A stretch of 64,000 nucleotides of DNA from an uncultured Chitinophagaceae bacterium (lineage in GTDB: Bacteria > Bacteroidota > Bacteroidia > Chitinophagales > Chitinophagaceae): NCBI GenBank assembly GCA_937907395.1, contig CALCII010000014.1, positions 256,421 to 320,420 on the forward strand. Reading direction: 5' to 3'. Of this stretch, positions 46,049 to 54,120 are shown one piece after another; positions within the stretch are counted from its first letter, which is position 1, and each line of letters begins with the position of its first letter. The notes under the pieces are model-generated. The model was not told where the DNA came from. It saw only the letters and a program-made list of their open reading frames with translations, and did no database searches. A program made the translations under genes and the position numbers.

Positions 46049-46234
46049 TACATGCAGTTTTGCGTCAGCAGGGGACGACGAATAAATCCTCATCTTAGTG
46101 CTACTATCAGCTACATATCTGGCTGACCGAACACGGATGAGCAACTGAATATGTTTTCAACTTTTGTAACTTCGGTCGGCTGCAATTCCGGGCTCGCTTT
46201 TTCCAAATGCCCTGCCGAACGCAAAGCTGTGGCC
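46049..46234 (+). repeat. attC-like site of cassette 2.14 (variant core)
   Basis: The inverse core is TAC at 46049, and the cassette start is GTA at 45263. Both lack the same three bases relative to the AAC/GTT form. The arms CATGCAGTTTTGCGTCA and GAACGCAAAGC are present. Confidence 0.65.
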
Positions 46235-46281
46235 GTAAGCGGCTATTTTATGGAAACAGTCTGCTTAATCATCTCATTGAC

Positions 46282-46899
46282 ATGCGACGCATTTTTCTTG
46301 TATTTTTTATTATAGCTGCTTCTATCTATTTTTTCTTAGTTGCGGCTGTCAATGACGACATCAAATGGTTTCGCAATTTCTCCAATTGTGACAATGACAA
46401 GTTGGTAAAATCCTTTGAGGCGTTTGACTTTACTTATAATGATGTTTTTTCAACTTGTTTTTCCATTAAGTTTCTTCAAAGTGATACAGCATTGATAAGA
46501 CAGCATTTTGCTTCTTCATTTTCTGACAATCTTAAAAGCGAAACTTCATATTATGCTTTGCTTTCGAAAGCAGACAGGTCAACTCTTGACAGTTTTATCA
46601 ACATGATACCTTTTGATAACTTCGATACTTCATATTATCAAGATTATCAAGACGGAATAGATTACCAATTCTACATTCACAAAAACAAAATTAAAAAAAG
46701 CGTTAGGGTTCATAGTGACAGCGTTCCTTTGGTATTGACGAAATTTAAAAACTGGATTGTTGAAAAGAAAGAGAAGTTAAAGTTGCATCAGGTTGACACA
46801 GTTATTTATTTTGAAAGCGAAAAGTATGTTGTACCGCCAACAGTGCCACCGCCGCCCCCGATTGAATTTAAAGTTCCGAAGACAAAAAACAGCCGCTAA
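46282..46899 (+). CDS. Cassette 2.15: membrane-anchored unknown protein
   Basis: Starting at ATG 46282 gives 205 residues. A single N-terminal hydrophobic segment (IFLVFFIIAASIYFFLVAA) is followed by a mixed alpha/beta domain and a lysine-rich, proline-rich end (PPTVPPPPPIEFKVPKTKNS). It may be a membrane-anchored or exported protein. No family is recognised. Confidence 0.6.
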   Translation: MRRIFLVFFIIAASIYFFLVAAVNDDIKWFRNFSNCDNDKLVKSFEAFDFTYNDVFSTCFSIKFLQSDTALIRQHFASSFSDNLKSETSYYALLSKADRSTLDSFINMIPFDNFDTSYYQDYQDGIDYQFYIHKNKIKKSVRVHSDSVPLVLTKFKNWIVEKKEKLKLHQVDTVIYFESEKYVVPPTVPPPPPIEFKVPKTKNSR

Positions 46900-47082
46900 C
46901 AAGTGCATTTGCAATAGCATGGCTGGATGTTGGAGCAATCGGCTGCAAATCATTTTCAGCTTTAGTTTCGTCAGACAATACGCTGTTGAACATTAGTTCT
47001 TAACTTGAGCAACAGTTTTTCAATTTTGCATTTGTTCCAGGCTGACAGTACGCTATTGCCATGCCATCGCAAATGCTTTAAC
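46898..47082 (+). repeat. attC-like site of cassette 2.15
   Basis: Bounded by AAC 46898 and GTT 47083; GTGCATTTGCAATAGCATGGC pairs with GCCATGCCATCGCAAATGC. Confidence 0.75.
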
Positions 47083-47117
47083 GTTGTAGGCAATTTGGCG
47101 AAACCAACAAACACAAA

Positions 47118-48314
47118 ATGAAAATATATTTATTAGTCATATTATTTCTCATTCAATCAATAAACGGATTTTCTCAAAAACTAACGACTGAACTAAAAAC
47201 CAAAATTGATTCAATTGTAAATCCATATATAAAGCAATACTCAATTGTAGGAATGTCTATTGGAATTGTTGATGATGATAAAAGTTATACAGTTAACTAC
47301 GGACAAACCGCTCAACAAAACGGATTTCCTGTGACGGATAGCACAATGTTTCATATTGCCTCAATTACCAAAGTTTTTACGGCAACTGCCATAATGCTAC
47401 TTGTTGAACAAGGGAAACTTTCATTAGACGATAAACTTGTTGAAATTTTACCAGACTTTAAACTAAAAAGCAAAGACTACGATAAAATTACAATTAAACA
47501 TTTACTAACTCACACTTCGGGTTTACCTTGGACAAATGAACAAACTAATCTTCCTGATGACAGTACCTCAATCCCTCTTTTTATCAAAGGTTTGCAAAAG
47601 GTTAAACTGAATTTTACACCAGGAACAAAATTTTCGGGCGACACATACAGCAATATTGGATTTGACTTGTTAGGGATTATTGTATCAAAAATATCCAAAC
47701 AACCTTTTCACAAATACATTTATGAAAATGTACTTTCCAAATTGGGTATTAACCAAGCGACCTATTTTTATGAAGAAATTGACTCTTCAAAATTAGCACT
47801 TCCGCAAGTAGTAGCAGGAACTTCAAAAAGAATCGAACAATTTAATATATACAGAATTGACGATAAGAAAAATCCGATTTTAAATGGGAAACCTTTGGAG
47901 TTAAGAAACTACGAAACTTATGGAGAACCTTACATAGACAACCCAACAGGTAATTTAATTACAACGTCTTCTGAACTAAACAAATGGACAAAGTATTTAA
48001 TTCAACTAAATAACGGTACCACAAGCTCCTCGGAAAATGTAATTAAACAAGAGACATTAAAAGATATGTGGACAGTTACTGAATCCATTCCAAAATATAA
48101 AATTTCGTTGGGCTTAACTTGGTGGATTTTTGACAACTCTAATTTGGGAAGATACATTTGTCATTTTGGAAATAATCCGGGATTTTGCTCAATACTGTTT
48201 ATCTTTCCCGAAAAGAATTTTGGAATAAATATATTGTGTAACGGAATGTTTGCACAAGATGCAGTGTTTGACAAAATACCACTTGAAATCGCAAACCTAA
48301 TGATGAATAAATGA
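47118..48314 (+). CDS. Cassette 2.16: serine beta-lactamase-like hydrolase
   Basis: This 398-residue protein has a signal peptide and the class C/PBP-like triad elements: S82-I-T-K85, Y177-S-N179 and HFGNNPG near the end. Such serine hydrolases (beta-lactamase family, including EstB and PBP4*-like enzymes) act on esters, peptides or beta-lactams. It is exported and stands alone in its cassette, so antibiotic resistance is possible but unproven. Confidence 0.85.
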   Translation: MKIYLLVILFLIQSINGFSQKLTTELKTKIDSIVNPYIKQYSIVGMSIGIVDDDKSYTVNYGQTAQQNGFPVTDSTMFHIASITKVFTATAIMLLVEQGKLSLDDKLVEILPDFKLKSKDYDKITIKHLLTHTSGLPWTNEQTNLPDDSTSIPLFIKGLQKVKLNFTPGTKFSGDTYSNIGFDLLGIIVSKISKQPFHKYIYENVLSKLGINQATYFYEEIDSSKLALPQVVAGTSKRIEQFNIYRIDDKKNPILNGKPLELRNYETYGEPYIDNPTGNLITTSSELNKWTKYLIQLNNGTTSSSENVIKQETLKDMWTVTESIPKYKISLGLTWWIFDNSNLGRYICHFGNNPGFCSILFIFPEKNFGINILCNGMFAQDAVFDKIPLEIANLMMNK

Positions 48315-48328
48315 ATAAAACTGCCTAC

Positions 48329-48449
48329 AACATCGTATTGGCAATAGGCGGGCTGAACGGCTTCGTATCAACTGAAGTGCAAAATTCAACTTCTGTTCTT
48401 CGATTGAACTTTAGTGCTAAAATTCCCGCCCATCGCCAATACGTAAACC
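48329..48449 (+). repeat. attC-like site of cassette 2.16
   Basis: Bounded by AAC 48329 and GTT 48450; ATCGTATTGGCAATAGGCGGG pairs with CCCGCCCATCGCCAATACG. AAACTGCCTACAAC pairs with the cassette start GTTGTAGGCAATTT. Confidence 0.78.
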
Positions 48450-48498
48450 GTTGTGTGCAATATTCATAACACCCCTTTAACTTGAAAAGTGACAATTA

Positions 48499-48999
48499 AT
48501 GAATTCACCAGACACTGACACAAATAATGCACCTGACTACATTAAAGATCTTGTTGCTAAACCAGCAAATAACGGACTTGCAGCGTTATTATTTGACGGT
48601 AGTTGGTGTGGACACGGGGAAGAATTATACAGGGTATATGACGTAGTTGAAAATGGCGACTACTCTTTCCAAATACAACTGCCTGACACTGGGTCAGAAG
48701 AATCATTTCCTACTGCTGTTAAGCTAACTTCGGAAATAAATCAAAAACAATTTCTTATTTATGATACAAGACGACATCCTGCCAGTTGGCATGCATTCGG
48801 TGACAATGCAAAAAAGGAATCAAAGTTTTTAAGTACACATCACTGCGACAAATGCAGCGGCACGAACTTTAAAATTTCAGTTGGCTTTGAAGTTCCGGCA
48901 GACTCTGACAGTCCTAACGACATATCTTGGTTTGCATTAGCAACAGAATGCATTCAATGTGGCGACAAACTAATTGCTTTTGAAGACGAAACTGCTTAG
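48499..48999 (+). CDS. Cassette 2.17: protein with C-terminal zinc ribbon
   Basis: The 166-residue soluble protein ends in HHCDKCSGTNF...ECIQCGDKL, a four-cysteine zinc-ribbon-like pattern (about residues 115-160). The N-terminal 100 residues form an alpha/beta domain without a known family. Nucleic-acid or protein binding by the ribbon is plausible. Confidence 0.65.
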   Translation: MNSPDTDTNNAPDYIKDLVAKPANNGLAALLFDGSWCGHGEELYRVYDVVENGDYSFQIQLPDTGSEESFPTAVKLTSEINQKQFLIYDTRRHPASWHAFGDNAKKESKFLSTHHCDKCSGTNFKISVGFEVPADSDSPNDISWFALATECIQCGDKLIAFEDETA

Positions 49000-49018
49000 T
49001 TACAACAATACTGCACAC

Positions 49019-49205
49019 AACATTGCATTTGTGTTATGTCGGCGGACAGATAACGCCGCATCAGCTGTTTACTACTATCGGCTATAGTTCGGGCCGACTG
49101 ATTTCTAACGGGCAACTGGTTTTCACCTTCAGGTTTTGTAACTTTATTGAACATCGGTGCCAGGCTGACAGTTTTTAATGTCTGCCACAAACACAAATGC
49201 CGAAC
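49019..49205 (+). repeat. attC-like site of cassette 2.17
   Basis: AACATTGCATTTGTGTTATGTCGG to ACACAAATGCCGAAC, bounded by AAC 49019 and GTT 49206. It belongs to the same repeat family as the non-coding cassettes. Confidence 0.78.
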
Positions 49206-49420
49206 GTTGTAGGCAATGCTAAACGACATTCCGTTCATTGAAATAATTGTCTCGATTGGCGAGACTAAAAAGCCTGTCTTTAAAGGTTGAGTTGACTATT
49301 GACTTTACAATGTCCTTAGTCGGAGTGACGACGTTCTCCTCATTGGCAACAATGTTGGTAACTCTAAACTTTCAGACTATGCTGACAAAACTCATAAGTG
49401 TAGTAGTTGGGGTTGCCCTC

Positions 49421-49527
49421 GTGGGGAGAACGGTTCCAATCTCCGTACTATAAGACATTGAGAGCTTTAAAAAATTCAATCTGAATTCAGGATTGAGGGC
49501 TGGGGGTTCAAGTCCCCCACTCCCCAC
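49421..49527 (+). ncRNA. tRNA-like RNA in cassette 2.18
   Basis: An 8-bp acceptor (GTGGGGAG with CTCCCCAC), a D-like arm (ACGG/CCGT around TTCCAATCT) and a T-arm (GGGGG-TTCAAGT-CCCCC) occur in tRNA order over 107 nt. The middle is about 50 nt and shows a TCAATC/GATTGA hairpin rather than a normal anticodon arm. No CCA is encoded. It stands 26 bp before the protein gene of the cassette, as does the RNA in cassette 2.5. Confidence 0.6.
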
Positions 49528-49553
49528 AATTTGACAAAAAATAAATCATAAAT

Positions 49554-49895
49554 ATGGCATTAACTATTACAACCTTAACGCTTCTCAATGAGTACATCAA
49601 TGGCGTTATGAATCGTGCAGACCATCACGGACAAAATGTAAATGAAATTGTCTTGACTTTAGCAGGTGCAGTTATTTGGCGAGCAACTCAAGACGTTGAA
49701 GTAAGAACTTACAATGAAGAGACTGCGAACATTCTTTGGCTTACAGTAAATGGACACCGATATGCAATTGCTTATAATCATCAAACCTTTAATATCGAAA
49801 TTCGTGACAGAAATCAAAATGGGGTTGTCTTGGCAATTTTCAACAACGCTTCAACAGCAGCAGATGTAAAAAGAATATTTGCAGGTTTATACTGA
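49554..49895 (+). CDS. Cassette 2.18: small soluble unknown protein
   Basis: The 113-residue protein is mixed alpha/beta, with VNEIVLTLAGAVIWRATQDVEVRTYNEETANILWLTVNGHRYAIAYNH and a strand-rich end. There is no signal peptide or known family. A tRNA-like RNA directly precedes it. The 215 bp before that RNA hold no convincing gene. Confidence 0.65.
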   Translation: MALTITTLTLLNEYINGVMNRADHHGQNVNEIVLTLAGAVIWRATQDVEVRTYNEETANILWLTVNGHRYAIAYNHQTFNIEIRDRNQNGVVLAIFNNASTAADVKRIFAGLY

Positions 49896-49914
49896 CAGAG
49901 AAGCAGATGCCTAC

Positions 49915-50097
49915 AACATTGGGTTTTATGCAAGTTGGGCATGACCAGTAAACATCAGCTAATTGCAAATCCAGGCTGTGGTTCGGTCGGGACAAACAAT
50001 TTTCAACTTTAGTTCTTACATTCAACTTTATATTTTCACTCAGCAGCGGTTGTAGGCGGACGGAATAACAATTCCCAACCTGCATAAATCCATGAAC
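49915..50097 (+). repeat. attC-like site of cassette 2.18
   Basis: Bounded by AAC 49915 and GTT 50098; ATTGGGTTTTATGCAAGTTGGGC pairs with CCCAACCTGCATAAATCC. Similar to the repeat of cassette 2.24. Confidence 0.75.
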
Positions 50098-50128
50098 GTT
50101 GTAGGCAACTCTAAAACGACACTCTCCT

Positions 50129-50740
50129 ATGGGATATTACATCAGAGTTTTAGGTACACAAGACCCAGACATTCATATAGACGAACTCATTCAATCATTA
50201 GCAGCTGACGGCTTGATCGCAAAATTTGAGTTTGACACAACCGAACAAGCAGACAAATGGACAATGCTTGACATTTTAAGTGCAGACGGAGATCCTTTAG
50301 CCCAATTAGAAAGAAATCCTGTTATAGAAGGTGAATTAGGACAAGAAGAACTTGATGAGTTTAAAGAATACATTCAAGACTACAAACCAGCATCTGCAGT
50401 TAAATGGTTGACAAACTACTTTGGTAAAGTAAAAGTTATATACGCCTTTCAAATGCTCAACGCAGCATTTGAGGACGGCAACTTTGAAGTTGTTAGCAAT
50501 ATCAAGACGAAAATTTGGAACAAGACTATTGGCATTTTGCAAGCAGACAATGAAGGTTTTTCAAATGAAGACGGCTATCATATTCTTTGGCAATTTTCAG
50601 ACACTGTTACTGGTGACTGGAGTTGTGCAGTAAGAAACTGGTTAGGTAAGTGGGACAAGTTTGTAATGGACTTAGGCGACCCAATTCAAAGACAAGAATT
50701 TCAAGAAGGTAAAGTTCCTAAAAAAGCAAAACGGCTATAA
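50129..50740 (+). CDS. Cassette 2.19: soluble unknown protein
   Basis: This 203-residue acidic protein begins MGYYIRVLGTQDPDIHIDELIQSLAADGLIAKFEFD and is helical later on. The opening is like small toxin-immunity or regulatory proteins, but no family is recognised. It is intact and alone in its cassette. Confidence 0.62.
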   Translation: MGYYIRVLGTQDPDIHIDELIQSLAADGLIAKFEFDTTEQADKWTMLDILSADGDPLAQLERNPVIEGELGQEELDEFKEYIQDYKPASAVKWLTNYFGKVKVIYAFQMLNAAFEDGNFEVVSNIKTKIWNKTIGILQADNEGFSNEDGYHILWQFSDTVTGDWSCAVRNWLGKWDKFVMDLGDPIQRQEFQEGKVPKKAKRL

Positions 50741-50765
50741 ATTAGCAGGCGAAGAGTATGCCTAC

Positions 50766-50955
50766 AACATGCAGTTTTGCGGCAGCGGGGGCGACGCAAA
50801 GCGTCGGTCATCACCTGTAATTCTATTTTGCTTTTGTACCAGCTGACATTTGTCTATTAAGCTTTTGAATAAAATTTTATCTTTAATATCACCGTTCATT
50901 ACTCGTCGCCAGGGGCGACGTAAAATAATTGCCCCGCCGACCGCAAATCTTTAAC
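50766..50955 (+). repeat. attC-like site of cassette 2.19
   Basis: Bounded by AAC 50766 and GTT 50956; GCAGTTTTGCGGCAGCGGGG pairs with CCCCGCCGACCGCAAATC. Confidence 0.74.
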
Positions 50956-50996
50956 GTTGGCAGTAATGCTACGAGCCACCGTCAAAACGACCGAAC

Positions 50997-51341
50997 CTAC
51001 TTTGGCGACTTCTTTAAATCCTTTAAACCCCAATCGGACATACTATCAATAATTGGTAGGAGTGATTGACCGTATTTTGATATTTTATATTCAACTCTTG
51101 GAGGAATTTCTGCATAAATAATTCGTTCCAAAATTTTATCAACTTCCATTTCACGAAGTTGGTTGACCAACATTTGCTTACTAATATCAGGAATTGCTTT
51201 TTGCAACATAGAGAAACGGTTGCAATCTTTCCTTATCAAATGAATAATTACAGGTTTCCATTTTCCGCCAATCTTGTTCAGACAATGCGTAACGGGACAA
51301 TTATTTGGATTAAAATCCTTTGTTTTTCTTTTACTTTCCAT
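50997..51341 (-). CDS. Cassette 2.20 gene a: HxlR-type transcription regulator
   Basis: This 114-residue protein is a HxlR/MarR-like winged helix-turn-helix. CPVTHCLNKIGGKWKPVIIHLI is the family start, ISKQMLVNQLREMEVDKILERIIYAEIPPRVEYKISKYGQSLLPIID the helix and wing. It is on the minus strand, divergent from the next gene (51458), with which it shares a 116-bp intergenic region. It is the only minus-strand protein gene in the arrays. Confidence 0.85.
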   Translation of the reverse strand: MESKRKTKDFNPNNCPVTHCLNKIGGKWKPVIIHLIRKDCNRFSMLQKAIPDISKQMLVNQLREMEVDKILERIIYAEIPPRVEYKISKYGQSLLPIIDSMSDWGLKDLKKSPK

Positions 51342-51457
51342 TGGTCTATATTTTTAGACTATAAAGACATTTATTGACTACACTACTATTTTGGACAAAG
51401 TTAATAAGTTTGCTCTCATGACCAATAAAGACTGAACAAGCACAAAAATAAAATCTA

Positions 51458-52126
51458 ATGAAGAAAATCGTTTTAGGATTTCTTGCTATCCTTTTAACCG
51501 CAGCAGCAGTTTATTCACAATCAAAAAAAGCAACAACTCAAAAAAGTAAACAAATGACTACAATCGCTGAAATTAAGCAATTCATTCAAGGCGGAGAATG
51601 GACTTCACTTTCAACAGAACTTCGTCCTTTTGAAGACCGTTTAGGAACAGGCAAAATCCAGCCGTTTTATGTAAAACGGATTTTCAAATATTTACCAAAC
51701 GACAGATTTGAAGGAACAATAATTAGCTCTGCCGACCCATTCGGACAAATGCCATTGGTTCAATTTACATTTAAAGGACACACTGTTTGGGGAAAGGAAC
51801 TCCAAATTGCAAAAGGTGCGTTTGAAATTGACTACATTTTGGACGAAGCGTTTGAAGTAACACCTTTACACCCAATGTTTGCTGACCAACTAAACCAAGC
51901 ACCAGTAAAAGGGCTGAACAAATGGGAAGTAAACAAAATGCAAGACATTAAAGGAAAAGAATTTCCGTTGTTTGGCATTAAAGAAGGTGAAACAGTTGGA
52001 GATTATGATTTAATTTACATTCATAACAATATGTTGTTTATGGGTAGCAAACATGTTGACGGTCGAGGATTTGACAAACCTGAAAACAGACCAACCAACT
52101 TACAAGTTCCATTAGAAAGAAAGTAA
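51458..52126 (+). CDS. Cassette 2.20 gene b: exported unknown protein
   Basis: The 222-residue protein has a signal peptide (VLGFLAILLTAAAVYSQ) and then a beta-rich domain with KIQPFYVKRIFKYLPNDRFEGTIIS and FGQMPLVQFTFKGHTVWGKELQIAKG. No family is recognised with certainty. It is divergent from the HxlR-type regulator in the same cassette and is likely its target. Confidence 0.62.
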   Translation: MKKIVLGFLAILLTAAAVYSQSKKATTQKSKQMTTIAEIKQFIQGGEWTSLSTELRPFEDRLGTGKIQPFYVKRIFKYLPNDRFEGTIISSADPFGQMPLVQFTFKGHTVWGKELQIAKGAFEIDYILDEAFEVTPLHPMFADQLNQAPVKGLNKWEVNKMQDIKGKEFPLFGIKEGETVGDYDLIYIHNNMLFMGSKHVDGRGFDKPENRPTNLQVPLERK

Positions 52127-52213
52127 TCAAACGACATTTTAAAACTTTAAGCAGAAGGGAGTAATATCTTTTCTGCTTTTTGTATTTTAACATGCGAAAA
52201 AAGCACTACTGCC

Positions 52214-52401
52214 AACATTGGTATTGCCAATAGTGGGGCTGGACATTGGAACAATCAGCATTGGTAATTCTGTTGTACCGTGGTTCGGGGCTCGACGAAT
52301 AAAGCCCAGCTTTAGTTCTTAATATTTAACTTTATCAAAAAGCCAGGCAGTAGTTCCGGGCAGACGAATATAAAATTCCCCACCATCGGCAATAGCTGGA
52401 C
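52214..52401 (+). repeat. attC-like site of cassette 2.20
   Basis: Bounded by AAC 52214 and GTT 52402. It appears identical to the repeat at 41899-42086, although the cassette genes differ. Confidence 0.8.
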
Positions 52402-52449
52402 GTTAGCAGCAAGCATTGAAAGACACAATCTTAAAAAGAGACATTGACA

Positions 52450-53280
52450 ATGGTATTATTAGATAAAGCAGACTATAACAAAGTAATTCAACCTCTAAAG
52501 GGAGTTGCTATAAATAGTTTATTTGCAAGAGCAGTAGTTGAGCAGACAGTTGCAGGAAAAATTTACGTTGACAATCCAATCCATCCAGAAACATTTTACA
52601 TAGTTCATCCTTATGGCATGACACTATTATTTGGTGAAAGTAACAACAAAATTTTTAACGAAGCCTTTAAAAATTATGCCCTAAATAAAGACAATTCAAG
52701 AAACAACTTTGAGTGGATGCAGGCTTTCCCGAATAATTGGGACAATGTATTATCAACATTATTTAAAGACACATTGATAAAATCGGTTGACAATACCGAA
52801 AAAATTGAAAGAGGAATAATTGAACTCAATACAAGAGTAAATTTCAAGTTCAACATTAATAAACATCAACCCTTATCAACTCAAAATATCGACAAAGACA
52901 TTTCAATTGTAAGAGCTAATGGACAGATGTTCAGAGATATGCAAGGGAGTGTAGTTCCCTTGTATTTTTGGGACAATGAAGAAGACTTTCTAAATAATGG
53001 TGTTGCTTTCGCTTTGTTCTATAAAGACGAATTAGCATCTATGTCATTTTCATCGTATTGGTTTGACAATGATTTCGAAATGGGAATTGAAACAAAAGAG
53101 AAATACAGGGGGAAAGGTCTTGCAGAATTAGTTTGTAGAGCAATCATAGACTACTGTATTGCCAATAACTATGAACCAATATGGTCTTGTCGTTTAGAAA
53201 ATATTGGCTCATACAAATTGGCTCAAAAATTAGGGTACGACCCGACACTATATTTACCATATTACAGACTTAGTAAATAG
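52450..53280 (+). CDS. Cassette 2.21: GNAT-family acetyltransferase
   Basis: The ATG at 52450 gives 276 residues; a TTG 6 bp upstream is less likely. The C-terminal half is a GNAT domain: MGIETKEKYRGKGLAELVCRAIIDYCIANNYEPIWSCRLENIGSYKLAQKLGY shows the acetyl-CoA loop. The N-terminal half is an extra domain, as in GNAT proteins of the ZmaR-like group. The acetyl acceptor is unknown. Confidence 0.82.
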   Translation: MVLLDKADYNKVIQPLKGVAINSLFARAVVEQTVAGKIYVDNPIHPETFYIVHPYGMTLLFGESNNKIFNEAFKNYALNKDNSRNNFEWMQAFPNNWDNVLSTLFKDTLIKSVDNTEKIERGIIELNTRVNFKFNINKHQPLSTQNIDKDISIVRANGQMFRDMQGSVVPLYFWDNEEDFLNNGVAFALFYKDELASMSFSSYWFDNDFEMGIETKEKYRGKGLAELVCRAIIDYCIANNYEPIWSCRLENIGSYKLAQKLGYDPTLYLPYYRLSK

Positions 53281-53296
53281 CAATATGCCAGCTGCT

Positions 53297-53418
53297 AACA
53301 CGGGTTTTGCGTCAGGCGAGGTGACGTGCAAAATTCAACGGTAGTTTTTCAATTGAACTTTAGTAATAATATCAACTTTTGCGCTTCGATTTCCCGCCCG
53401 AACGCAAAGCAACAAAAC
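53297..53418 (+). repeat. attC-like site of cassette 2.21
   Basis: Bounded by AAC 53297 and GTT 53419; ACGGGTTTTGCGTCAGGCG pairs with CCGCCCGAACGCAAAGC. Confidence 0.75.
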
Positions 53419-53500
53419 GTTAGCTGCTATATTAATCGACCCCTACAATGCAACGAAATGCTTGCAGAGATTGTCAATTTATAAAAATGAAATGTTTGCT

Positions 53501-53839
53501 ATGACAAATAAAATCTACACTTTGCCTTTCGTTATCGGATTACTTTTAATTAGCTCTTGTAAAAAGGATAAAGCACAAACCAACGACTGCTTTCCAAATG
53601 CAACAACTTCCAGACAAATAATAAATAAGCCAGCAACAATAAAACAACAATCAGCTGGAGTTTTTTTTATTGTTGAACAAGGTACAATTGACACAAAATT
53701 AAACCCATGCAATCTGACACCTGAATTTCAAATTGACAACTTGCTTGTGACAATTAGTGGGGATGTTAAGGCTACGGTTCAAGGTGGACCTGGTCCTTGT
53801 TGCACAGACAATTTTGTAATTACAAAGATTACGAGGTGA
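53501..53839 (+). CDS. Cassette 2.22: small lipoprotein
   Basis: With the ATG at 53501 the protein has 112 residues and a lipobox (LLLISSCKKD). An in-frame ATG at 53492 adds three residues. The mature part is Cys-containing and beta-rich (NPCNLTPEFQIDNLLVTISGDVKATVQGGPGPCCTDNFVITKITR), with no family recognised. Confidence 0.62.
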   Translation: MTNKIYTLPFVIGLLLISSCKKDKAQTNDCFPNATTSRQIINKPATIKQQSAGVFFIVEQGTIDTKLNPCNLTPEFQIDNLLVTISGDVKATVQGGPGPCCTDNFVITKITR

Positions 53840-53890
53840 CAAGGTTAACTAAATTGACAAACATGCTTAGCTTGATAAAATACAGCAGCC

Positions 53891-54078
53891 AACATTGGTA
53901 TTGCCAATAGTGGGGCTTGACATTGGAGCAATCAGCAGCGGCAATTCTGCTGTACTTTGGTTCGGGGCTCGACGAATAAAGCCCGGCTTTAGTTCTTACT
54001 ATTTAACTTTATCAAAAAGCCAGGCAGCAGTTCCGGGCGGACGGAATTTTAATTCCCCGCCATCGGCAATATCTGCCC
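53891..54078 (+). repeat. attC-like site of cassette 2.22
   Basis: Bounded by AAC 53891 and GTT 54079; about 85% like the repeats of cassettes 2.9 and 2.20. Confidence 0.76.
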
Positions 54079-54120
54079 GTTAGCGGTCATTGTAGGACGA
54101 CTCTCAAATCAAAATGACAG

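Noticed and set aside
49247..49453. 68-residue TTG frame before the second tRNA-like RNA
   Set aside because: Weak start and no family; it may be chance, though a small membrane peptide cannot be excluded.
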